Origin: JBAZPT01 sp041645535
GTDB lineage: Bacteria > Patescibacteriota > Minisyncoccia > Moranbacterales > UBA2206
Reading direction: 5' to 3'
DNA length: 64,000 nt
Assembly: GCA_041645535.1 (NCBI GenBank)
Contig: JBAZPT010000002.1
Span: 62,001-126,000, forward strand
The first letter of the stretch is position 1. Every line of letters starts with the position of its first letter. This document shows, one piece after another, positions 57,302-64,000 of this stretch. Below the pieces are notes generated by a model that was not told where the DNA came from, did not search any database, and saw nothing but the letters and a program-made list of their open reading frames with translations. A program made the translations under genes and the position numbers.

Positions 57302-58463
57302 AAAAATTAAGCCAAAAAATAACCGCCAGATCATTTTTGAAGTAAGTTGTGTCGACCAGGCCGTGAATTAAAAAATAAAGCATAATCGCGAAAGAAATAG
57401 CCCACAGGCTGTTTTTTTCTTTGCCCAGCATTTCCTTGAGCCAGAAAAAAATTAAAGCTATAAAACCAACAAAGCTCAACATCCCGCCATACAGCCACCA
57501 GGCTAAATATAAATTATGCGGATGCGGAACCGCCCATTCAAGATAGGGCGGAAAATATTTCTGGTATTCCAGATATTTTTGCTGGAAATTCCCCGGTCCG
57601 ATGCCAAAAGCAATGTTGTCTCCTAAAATTTTAGCCGCGCTGTTCCAAATCATAACGCGCGATGCCAACGATGAGTGAGGCGAGCTTTGGATATTATTGA
57701 GCTTTTCCGTGTTCTGCTGGCTGATAAACAAAATAAATATTATTATTAAGCCTCCAGTTGTTATCTTTTTGTTTATTTTTTTATTTTTTATTATTATAGT
57801 AATCACTAAACTTAATATAAGCGCTATCCACGCCGCGTAAGAATAAGTCAGATAAAGAGCAACCAAAATTACAGCCAAGCCAATAACCGCGAAGGTCTTT
57901 TTCTTTTTTTGATCCCGTTTTTTAATACTAAATACTAAATACCAGATACTAATTATCAGTCCCGGCACCAGATACATCGCCAGATAATTTGGAGAATTAA
58001 AAATGCCCTGCAGTCTGCCGTCAAAAGTTACTGCCCCGTAAATATAATATCCCAAACTTATAATAGCCACCGTCAAAGCTGAAAAATAATAAGCATAATA
58101 AATATTTTTTCTTTTTTCTTCCGGGATACCAGCCGTGGCTATCCATGAAAACAGCAGTGGTAAAATAAACCAGCTTTTTATAATCCCGAAGCCGACCGCG
58201 TAATTTTTATTCACCAAAATTGAAATCAATAATCCTAAAAAAATGAGGCTTAAACAAAGCACAATCTTCCTCCTAGAGCCGAGCTCTTGGAGTTTCCAAG
58301 AGCTCGGCTCTAGGAAAATAAACCCGCTGGCAATGACAGCCAACATTAAAATTTCCAGTGCGTTTGTCGGAACGCCAAAAACAGAAACTTTAACCAAGTA
58401 AGCCGGCAAAAGAAAAATTGTCGCGTAGATTAAAAATTCGGTTATTTTATTATTTTTCTCCAT
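57261..58463 (-). CDS. O-antigen ligase/polymerase-like protein (2)
   Basis: 400 aa, about 10-12 membrane segments, with the Wzy_C-type block (NIAFGIGPGNFQQKY...VPHPHNLYLAWWLYGG) near 285-325. It probably polymerises or transfers surface glycan. Repeats are coded within it: a heptamer array (57926-57960, read as WYLVFSIKK) and a perfect 43-nt palindrome (58272-58314, read as FLEPSSWKLQELGSRR). Overlaps the upstream ligase gene by 14 nt. Confidence 0.87.
   Translation of the reverse strand: MEKNNKITEFLIYATIFLLPAYLVKVSVFGVPTNALEILMLAVIASGFIFLEPSSWKLQELGSRRKIVLCLSLIFLGLLISILVNKNYAVGFGIIKSWFILPLLFSWIATAGIPEEKRKNIYYAYYFSALTVAIISLGYYIYGAVTFDGRLQGIFNSPNYLAMYLVPGLIISIWYLVFSIKKRDQKKKKTFAVIGLAVILVALYLTYSYAAWIALILSLVITIIIKNKKINKKITTGGLIIIFILFISQQNTEKLNNIQSSPHSSLASRVMIWNSAAKILGDNIAFGIGPGNFQQKYLEYQKYFPPYLEWAVPHPHNLYLAWWLYGGMLSFVGFIALIFFWLKEMLGKEKNSLWAISFAIMLYFLIHGLVDTTYFKNDLAVIFWLNFFIGLFYTTSRPRD
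57926..57960. repeat. Heptamer array, 5 units, inside the ligase gene
   Basis: TACTAAA, TACTAAA, TACCAGA, TACTAAT, TATCAGT: 35 nt. Confidence 0.85.
58272..58314. repeat. Perfect 19-bp palindrome inside the ligase gene
   Basis: CCTAGAGCCGAGCTCTTGG-AGTTT-CCAAGAGCTCGGCTCTAGG: 19-bp arms with no mismatch. Shares the core GAGCTCGGCT with 7134-7170 and 19309-19344. Confidence 0.9.
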
Positions 58464-59751
58464 CTGTTTTCACCGCGCCTAGCGCGATTACAATTAACAA
58501 AAACGGCAGGGCCTGCACCGAAAACAAGGCTGTTTCAAAAAGAGAATGCGCGGAAAATATAACCAGGCTCGTTGCTCCAGCCAGCCATATAACATTACTC
58601 TTTGATTTTTTTATAAAACCGCTTATCGAAAAAATAATGAGCGCTATCCAAATTATAGTATTCAAAATTCCGGTTTCCGCGGCAATATCTAAATATAGAT
58701 TATGCGCATAGAACGGCTCTCTGTAATCAGCTGTGGCTTTTATTTCCAGCGCATAATTACCAAGCCCGACTCCTAAAGGATTATTTTTAATTATTTCAAC
58801 AGCTTCCTTCCACATTTCAAGCCGGCCCTGATTAGATCCTTCTTTGGCGTTGAAGCTTGTCAGAAAACGATTGCCGATCGGACTATTTAAAATAGACACG
58901 AAAAAAACGAACATCAACACGAAACCAATTAAAGCTTTTTTGAAATTCACTTTTTTCTTCCAAACTATAACTGCCAAAAAAAATAATAGCCCGGCTGCCA
59001 GACCGATATAGCCTCCGCGCGAAAACGACAGCAGGTCCGCCAAAAGAATCACCCCGGATAATATTAAATATATTTTTCGGCCGCCAAGACATCGGATGTC
59101 CTTTGCCCGCTTCGCTTGGACATCCGATGTCCAAAACAATCCCAGCGCCAACGGCAGCGCCATCCCCAAATAAATCGAAAGCATATGCGGATCAGGAAAA
59201 GTTGCAGTGGCGCGAAAAATTGTTTTTCCGCCCAGATTCACCAGCCAGCTAGGGTAGGCCAGCACCGCCTCTGAAAAAGCCGTTCCCAAAAAAACAGGCG
59301 CGATAGTGCCAGCCCAAAATTTCAAAATATTATTTAGCCCCCAAATAAATTGAAGAGCAAATTGAATCAGCCCGACCAGCGCCGCCAGCCCCGCGCCCCA
59401 AGTAAGAAATTTGATAATTTTAATCCTATCGAAGTCGGACTTCGATATTGCCGTAGTTATGAAGTAAATTGGAAATATTGAAAGTAAAAACAAGAGTTTC
59501 CGGAGGCTCCAATCCGTATTTCTGGCCCACAAAAGCGAAAAAGCGCTCAGAAAGAGAAAAGAGAGGATTAAAAAGGTCTGAATTCGGACCGGCACACAAA
59601 CCTGGCGGTTTTTGAGAGCCGAAATAAGCCACATTAAAGCCAAAATCAGGATGAACACCCTCCCGGAAGCCAAGTCCACCCCCTCCGCCGGATTAAGAGC
59701 GATTTGGAAAGGGATGTAGAGGCAAAAGAGTAATAAAAGCTTGTATATCAT
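58450..59751 (-). CDS. O-antigen ligase/polymerase-like protein (3)
   Basis: 433 aa, about 12 membrane segments and the Wzy_C block (NPLGVGLGNYALEI...FYAHNLYLDIAAETGIL) near 320-360. Adjacent to and partly overlapping ligase (2), which suggests gene duplication with different specificities. It contains the GACATC double palindrome (59087-59134). Confidence 0.87.
   Translation of the reverse strand: MIYKLLLLFCLYIPFQIALNPAEGVDLASGRVFILILALMWLISALKNRQVCVPVRIQTFLILSFLFLSAFSLLWARNTDWSLRKLLFLLSIFPIYFITTAISKSDFDRIKIIKFLTWGAGLAALVGLIQFALQFIWGLNNILKFWAGTIAPVFLGTAFSEAVLAYPSWLVNLGGKTIFRATATFPDPHMLSIYLGMALPLALGLFWTSDVQAKRAKDIRCLGGRKIYLILSGVILLADLLSFSRGGYIGLAAGLLFFLAVIVWKKKVNFKKALIGFVLMFVFFVSILNSPIGNRFLTSFNAKEGSNQGRLEMWKEAVEIIKNNPLGVGLGNYALEIKATADYREPFYAHNLYLDIAAETGILNTIIWIALIIFSISGFIKKSKSNVIWLAGATSLVIFSAHSLFETALFSVQALPFLLIVIALGAVKTDGEK
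59087..59134. repeat. Double GACATC palindrome inside the ligase gene
   Basis: AGACATC-G-GATGTCC (59087-59100), then TTGGACATC-C-GATGTCCAA (59116-59134). On the minus strand it matches the rsmA unit apart from the spacer. The words TTCGCTTGGACAT also occur at 60755-60771. Confidence 0.88.
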
Positions 59752-59783
59752 GCCCTAATCCTCGCATATTTTGGGTTTTCGCG

Positions 59784-59819
59784 CAAAAAAATAGCTGCCA
59801 ATTTAAAACGACAGCTATT
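59784..59819 (-). terminator. Terminator of the 59839-60165 gene
   Basis: AATAGCTGTC / GGCAGCTATT stem (one mismatch) followed by TTTTTTG on the minus strand. Confidence 0.75.
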
Positions 59820-59838
59820 GAGAATTTTTATAATATTT

Positions 59839-60165
59839 TCAAGCATATTTGATGCCTTTTATGCCTTTTGGCATTTCGACCCGTTTCCAGTTCTCAAGAA
59901 ATTCCTTTTCAAAAGAAGTGGAAAACTTTTCAGGCATTAGGTTTATAAAACCAAACCTCTCTGTTAATACTCCCGACTGTCTAACTTTGAACTTATAACT
60001 GCATTTTCTGCCAAAGATAGAGCCGCCACCCACTTTTGTTTGAACATTCTTTCCAGGCCTCGGAATGTGCTTTCTCCATATATTTTTTGTAAAAGAAGCC
60101 ACTCCATTTTCCTCACCCGTAATCAAATTGCAGAAGGTTATGCTGACATATGCCTCAATCTTCAT
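59839..60165 (-). CDS. Small basic protein, unknown
   Basis: 108 aa, with AAAAAGGGGGAACC before ATG 60165. Basic and beta-rich (YKFKVRQSGVLTERFGFINL); no signal or membrane segment. It has its own terminator and sits inside the glycan cluster without obvious link to it. No family recognised. Confidence 0.7.
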   Translation of the reverse strand: MKIEAYVSITFCNLITGEENGVASFTKNIWRKHIPRPGKNVQTKVGGGSIFGRKCSYKFKVRQSGVLTERFGFINLMPEKFSTSFEKEFLENWKRVEMPKGIKGIKYA

Positions 60166-60183
60166 GGTTCCCCCTTTTTGTTT

Positions 60184-60912
60184 TTAATATTTTAAAAAGT
60201 ACTTCCTAAAATATCGGCGTTGCGATTTATAATAGTAGGCTTTCTGCGTTTTTTTGTCAAGAAAGGACTTGCCGCCAAAATGTTTAATCGTAAATTTCGG
60301 AAAATAGAGAACTTTGTATCCGAGCTGGCGCGCGCGCCGGCAAAGATCGATGTCTTCAAAATACATAAAAAAATCTTCGTCGAAACCTTCGACTTTTTCA
60401 AAAATTTCCTTTTTTACAAAAAGCGCGGCACCGCTAACCCAGTCAGCAGCAACATCTTTTTGGCTTTCCCAAATTTTTTTACTGTCAATTAGACCAATGT
60501 TGTTTTTAATCAGCCGCCAAAGAGTAAACTCTTCCCCAGCGCACCACCACTGCGTTTTTCCATTTTCCCTTACCAGTCTCGGTCCGACTATCGCCAGTTT
60601 TTTATCTTTTTCAAATTCACTCAATAAATTCAAGATATTTTCTGAAACAATCTCCGTATCCGGATTGAGAAAACATAAAATTTCTCCTTGCGCCATGCGC
60701 GCGCCCAAATTGCACGCCGCGCCAAAACCAATATTTTTGCCGGTATTTATAAGCCTTGCTTCGCTTGGACATTGGATGTCCAAGTCATCATTATTAACCA
60801 CAATTATTTCATATTCCACGGCTAAAATTTTTTCTTTGATAGAAAAAATGCATTTGGCCAGATATTTTTCGCTTTGGTAGTTGACAATAATAATTGAAAG
60901 TTTCGGATTCAT
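60184..60912 (-). CDS. Family 2 glycosyltransferase
   Basis: 242 aa. GT-A fold: LSIIIVNYQSEKYLAKCI at the start, the nucleotide-sugar block FLNPDTEI, ADWVSGAALFVKKEIF, and GFDEDFFMYFEDIDLCRRAR, as in rhamnosyltransferase-like GT2 enzymes. It adds a sugar from an NDP donor to a surface glycan. An extra loop LDIQCPSEA near residue 45 is encoded by the palindrome 60764-60784. Confidence 0.93.
   Translation of the reverse strand: MNPKLSIIIVNYQSEKYLAKCIFSIKEKILAVEYEIIVVNNDDLDIQCPSEARLINTGKNIGFGAACNLGARMAQGEILCFLNPDTEIVSENILNLLSEFEKDKKLAIVGPRLVRENGKTQWWCAGEEFTLWRLIKNNIGLIDSKKIWESQKDVAADWVSGAALFVKKEIFEKVEGFDEDFFMYFEDIDLCRRARQLGYKVLYFPKFTIKHFGGKSFLDKKTQKAYYYKSQRRYFRKYFLKY
60764..60784. repeat. GGACAT palindrome inside the glycosyltransferase
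   Basis: CTTGGACAT-TGG-ATGTCCAAG, identical in its core to the first palindrome in rsmA. Coding. Confidence 0.88.
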
Positions 60913-60960
60913 TTTTCCAGACTATGTCAAATCATTGCATATGCAAGAAATTGACATACT

Positions 60961-61824
60961 TTATATCTTTATGTTGCCATAATCTTTGTAGGCTTTTTGC
61001 ACAATTTCCGCCAAATCATTTCTTTTGAATTTCAGATCGAATTTATTTTTTATCTTGCGCAGCGCCGTATAAAATTTTATCCACGGCTTGAACAAGAGGG
61101 GCGTGTTTTTTTGGAAAAAAATCAGTCCGGAAATAACCAGCCAGTATGTTTTTTGTTTTAAGTTGCTCTCGCTTTTTTCAAGATGATAAACCCAGGATCC
61201 GGAAACCACGCTGATCTTAAAGCCGGCTTTCCTGGCCCGCACGCTGAAGTCAGCATCCTCCCAATAAAGAAAAAAATCTTCATCCAAAAGCCCGATTTCT
61301 TTAAAAACCGCGGCGCGCACCAGCATAGAACATCCGGTTGCAAGCCCGGTTTCATAACTATCCGCGGATGAGGCCTCTTTTCGGTGTATGGTTTTCATTT
61401 GAAGCCAGCCTATTTCTCCCCCGGAAAACCAGATCTGCCGGCTGTGCTTGCTGAATATCACCGGACTGACAATGCCAATTTTTTCGTTTTTTTCTGCCGC
61501 TTCCACAAGCTTGGTCAAAAAATCCTTTTCCACTTCCGTGTCATTATTAAGCAGCAACACATAATCTGCCATCCTCTCGAGCGTAAAGCGGATGCCGACA
61601 TTATTGCCGACGGCATAGCCCAGATTCTCTTCATTCTTGATAAATTTGGCTTTGGAAAAACCGGCCTTGGCCAGCTCAAAAGATCCGTCGGTGGAATTAT
61701 TGTCCACCACAACCACCTCAAAGTCAGTATAATCAATTTTAAAAATGGATGTCAGGCAATTTTTAATGACATCCTTTCCGTTGTAGTTAAGAACGATAAT
61801 AAAAATTTTAGGGTAGTTGCTCAT
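60961..61824 (-). CDS. Family 2 glycosyltransferase
   Basis: 287 aa. IFIIVLNYNGKDVIKNCL, VVDNNSTDGS, LLNNDTEV, ATGCSMLVRAAVFKEIG and DEDFFLYWEDADFSVRAR show the GT2 fold of the same type as the neighbour at 60184. Its start overlaps the end of the flippase gene by 17 nt, so the two are probably translated together. Confidence 0.94.
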   Translation of the reverse strand: MSNYPKIFIIVLNYNGKDVIKNCLTSIFKIDYTDFEVVVVDNNSTDGSFELAKAGFSKAKFIKNEENLGYAVGNNVGIRFTLERMADYVLLLNNDTEVEKDFLTKLVEAAEKNEKIGIVSPVIFSKHSRQIWFSGGEIGWLQMKTIHRKEASSADSYETGLATGCSMLVRAAVFKEIGLLDEDFFLYWEDADFSVRARKAGFKISVVSGSWVYHLEKSESNLKQKTYWLVISGLIFFQKNTPLLFKPWIKFYTALRKIKNKFDLKFKRNDLAEIVQKAYKDYGNIKI

Positions 61825-63250
61825 ATTCTTCTACTCCTTTTTTACTTACCAGACTGGTTATTTCGGAAGTTTTCACCGCGTCAAAAATCCAAAGCGCCGT
61901 GAAATAAATAGCCGAGCCTACGCAAGCGGACAGAAAAAAATTAAGGCCCCGGGCGAAGAATAGAAACACCGCCATTAGTGCGCCAGCAAGAAAAATCCCG
62001 GTTATCTTTTCCGGCTTCGGGGCATAGTCTAGTTTTTTCCAGGCATAAAGTCCGGCGGCGGCGGCTACAAAAATTTCAGTTGCGGTTGAAATGTAAGCGG
62101 CGCCCATATAAGAAAACTTCGGGATAAGCGCCAGATTGAATCCGACGTTGCCGATCGCCGCTACCAGCCAGATGCCCATCAGCTTCTTTTGCAAATTTCC
62201 GGCGATTAAAATGTTGTTGAAAAAATTTCCAAAAAAGATCGCCGCCAGGGCGAAAACTAAAATTTGAAGAACCGCCGCGGATTGGCCGAACTGGCCGCCC
62301 CCGATCAGATGGATTATTCCCTTGGAAAGAAAAAGCGTGCCCACAATAAGCGGAACCACTAAAATAACAAACACTTTAAAAGTTTTATTAGAGATATCTC
62401 TGAACTTGGCCTTATCGGTAAAAATAGTGTTGGATATTATCGGCAGCACCAGCCCGATAATCATAGCCGGAAAAAAGGAAATGTTTTCCAAAACCTTATA
62501 GGCCGCGTTATAAATGCCTACATCTTCGCTGGTTTTGAGAATTGAAAGCAGGATGGTGTCCATTTTAAAGTAGGCGAAAACAATAACCGATCCAATGCCG
62601 ATTGGCAAAGACTCCTTAAGAAATTTTTTCCAATATGAAAAATCAAATTGAAAACTAAAGCGCAGATATTTTCTCGACCAAAGAAAAACAATTATGAAGC
62701 TGGCTATCATATTGAAAAGCAGCGACGCGATAATCCAGTCAAAGCTAAGTTGAAATTTGACGGCCAAAATAACCGTTGCCACCTGGATTATTTTCCCTGC
62801 CAATTCTCCGATAGCCACCCTGTCCATCGCCAGATTTTTTTGAAAGACGCCATTCAAAACCTGATAGCCGGACGAAAACAAAAAAGAGGCCGCCGCAATC
62901 ATGATGCCCTCCTTCACTTCGCGGGGATAGTCAAAAAAGAGTACGACTATCGGAGCCACGATTAAAATTCCCAGCGCCGAAATAACCCTTAAAGTAAAGA
63001 TATTCCCCATAATCCTTTTTTCATCGGCTCCGGGACGGGAAATTTCCCGGGTGGAAATGTGATAGAGGCCAAGATCAGCGAGCGACGCGAAAAAAGACAA
63101 AAACGCGAGCACTGTCGCGTAATTTCCAAAACCGTCTTTGCCTAAATAGCGGGTAATAAAGCCGATAGAAACCAGAGCCAGCGCCGTTGAAAAAAATTTG
63201 GAAACGCTGCTTACCAGGACATTGTAAGCTATTTTTCTGGCAATAACCAT
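61808..63250 (-). CDS. Polysaccharide flippase (Wzx/MATE-like)
   Basis: 480 aa, about 14 membrane segments in the MOP superfamily pattern (FISTALALVSIGFITRYLGKDGFGNYA near the start). It turns lipid-linked oligosaccharides across the membrane, the step between the glycosyltransferases and the polymerase-like proteins encoded downstream. No biosynthesis genes for nucleotide sugars are in the window. Confidence 0.92.
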   Translation of the reverse strand: MVIARKIAYNVLVSSVSKFFSTALALVSIGFITRYLGKDGFGNYATVLAFLSFFASLADLGLYHISTREISRPGADEKRIMGNIFTLRVISALGILIVAPIVVLFFDYPREVKEGIMIAAASFLFSSGYQVLNGVFQKNLAMDRVAIGELAGKIIQVATVILAVKFQLSFDWIIASLLFNMIASFIIVFLWSRKYLRFSFQFDFSYWKKFLKESLPIGIGSVIVFAYFKMDTILLSILKTSEDVGIYNAAYKVLENISFFPAMIIGLVLPIISNTIFTDKAKFRDISNKTFKVFVILVVPLIVGTLFLSKGIIHLIGGGQFGQSAAVLQILVFALAAIFFGNFFNNILIAGNLQKKLMGIWLVAAIGNVGFNLALIPKFSYMGAAYISTATEIFVAAAAGLYAWKKLDYAPKPEKITGIFLAGALMAVFLFFARGLNFFLSACVGSAIYFTALWIFDAVKTSEITSLVSKKGVEEYEQLP

Positions 63251-63261
63251 GAGTGGTAATT

Positions 63262-63741
63262 TTAAATTAAGTCGGCTGGCTCGATGACAACTTTGCGCTC
63301 TTCGCCTTCGCCGATACTTTCAGTTTTAACCTGGCTGTTTTTCGATAAAGCCAGATGCACCAGTCTTCTTTCATAAGGAGACATCGCGCGCAGAACCACA
63401 GCCCTTTTTTCACGAATGGCCTGTTCAGCCATTTCCTCCGCCATTTTTTCAATGGAAACATTTTTTTCTTCCCGATATGAGTTTACATCCACAGTAAAAT
63501 TTATTCTTTCCTCAGTTTTTTGGCGCACCAAAAGCCGCGCGATATGCTGGAGCGACTGCAAATTCACGCCGTATTGTCCGATCAAAAAATTAGAGTCGGC
63601 GGTTTTAATATTGCAAACCACTGTGTCTTCCTCTTCGCCAGCCGACTCTTTGATTTCCACCTCGGAGCTAAAGCCCATTTTGGAAACAAGCTCCGCCACT
63701 GTTTCCTTAATCACTTCTTTTATATTGCCAGTTTTTTCCAT
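63262..63741 (-). CDS. jag: Jag/KhpB-type RNA-binding protein
   Basis: 159 aa from ATG 63741 (a longer frame starts at 63807 inside yidC). KH-like part (LIGQYGVNLQSLQHIARLLV) and C-terminal R3H (AMSPYERRLVHLALSKNSQVKTESIGEGEERKVVIE). KhpB/Jag binds RNA and influences cell elongation; it lies beside yidC in many bacteria, as here. Confidence 0.95.
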   Translation of the reverse strand: MEKTGNIKEVIKETVAELVSKMGFSSEVEIKESAGEEEDTVVCNIKTADSNFLIGQYGVNLQSLQHIARLLVRQKTEERINFTVDVNSYREEKNVSIEKMAEEMAEQAIREKRAVVLRAMSPYERRLVHLALSKNSQVKTESIGEGEERKVVIEPADLI

Positions 63742-63748
63742 AATAGTA

Positions 63749-64000
63749 TTAGTTAACTTTTTTAGCTTCCGGCAATTCCTTTTTTTCCAGATAATATTGC
63801 TGAGCAATCATAAACACCGTTGACACCAGCCAATAGAGAGCCAGCCCGGCCGGAAATTTTATACCAATAAACAAAGTGAGAAGCGGCCCCAAGTAAAGCA
63901 TTTGCTTGGACATCATTTGCGAAAAATCCGCGTCTTTGCCGGCGGGCGCCGCAACCTGTTTCCCCATCAGCATTTTTGTCTGGATATATTGCGAGCCGGC
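63749..64000 (-). CDS. yidC: Membrane insertase YidC (5' end outside window)
   Basis: The last 83 codons are present. YLGPLLTLFIGIKFPAGLALYWLVSTVFMIAQQYYLEK is the final membrane part of YidC/OxaI insertases, which place proteins such as ATP synthase c and small membrane proteins into the membrane. Seven nt before jag. In many genomes yidC-jag lies near the replication origin. Confidence 0.95.
   Translation of the reverse strand, partial: AGSQYIQTKMLMGKQVAAPAGKDADFSQMMSKQMLYLGPLLTLFIGIKFPAGLALYWLVSTVFMIAQQYYLEKKELPEAKKVN

Overview
The window looks like a chromosomal segment of a Candidate Phyla Radiation (Patescibacteria) bacterium, probably of the Parcubacteria/ABY1 type. The evidence is as follows. 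The genes are compact and moderately AT-rich. There are four TrmB-type regulators. A PrgI/VirB4/TrbL secretion cluster carries a T4SS_pilin-like subunit. The tRNA genes encode no 3' CCA. Housekeeping genes often lack a Shine-Dalgarno site. No biosynthetic pathway is seen. TAA, TAG and TGA all serve as ordinary stops, so I see no genome-wide recoding. The exact phylum is inference.

Layout. 1-6.4 kb: tilS (partial), a TrmB regulator, a two-gene small operon, an AbiE toxin-antitoxin pair, gmk and rpsA, mostly on the minus strand. 6.4-12 kb: a GxxExxY protein, a small gene, an MBL hydrolase, gyrA and an orphan AbiEi-like regulator. 12-16.3 kb: unknown genes, one reading frame split by a single TAA, a TrmB regulator, and an O-antigen-ligase-like gene holding two perfect parS sites. 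16.4-25 kb: a nitronate-monooxygenase-like enzyme, tRNA-Ala, a hydrolase running into tRNA-Ile2, a lipoprotein, a Xer recombinase, a LysM/CHAP protein, pcrA, a TrmB regulator and two small genes. 25-36 kb: rpsO, a NYN nuclease, an asparagine-synthase-like gene with an in-frame TAG, pnp, a promoter-driven structured RNA, yraN, dksA/traR-like, lspA, a MNT-HEPN pair, small genes and a TrmB regulator. 36.7-41.7 kb: comM, a G5/RlpA-type protein, rsmA and a UbiA-family protein. 41.9-57.3 kb: a long plus-strand operon for an envelope-spanning secretion or pilus machine, interrupted by BRO-N and GIY-YIG genes. 57.3-63.3 kb (minus): two O-antigen-ligase-like proteins, two GT2 glycosyltransferases and a flippase, followed by jag and yidC.

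The most unusual feature is the density of short non-coding repeats. (1) Elements of about 80-135 bp carry long terminal inverted repeats; I see three families, A, B and C. (2) Perfect 15-43 nt palindromes sit inside conserved genes (tilS, xer, pcrA, rsmA, two polymerase genes, a glycosyltransferase) and are translated as extra loops. (3) Arrays of degenerate heptanucleotides, usually exactly five units (35 nt), occur both within and between genes.

Two expression styles coexist. Several genes have a -10 box ending 6-8 nt before the ATG, which predicts leaderless mRNA. Small unknown genes instead have AAGGAGG-type ribosome sites, near-consensus promoters and strong hairpin terminators, two of which are nearly identical in sequence. 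All functional calls come from reading motifs by eye; no database was searched.
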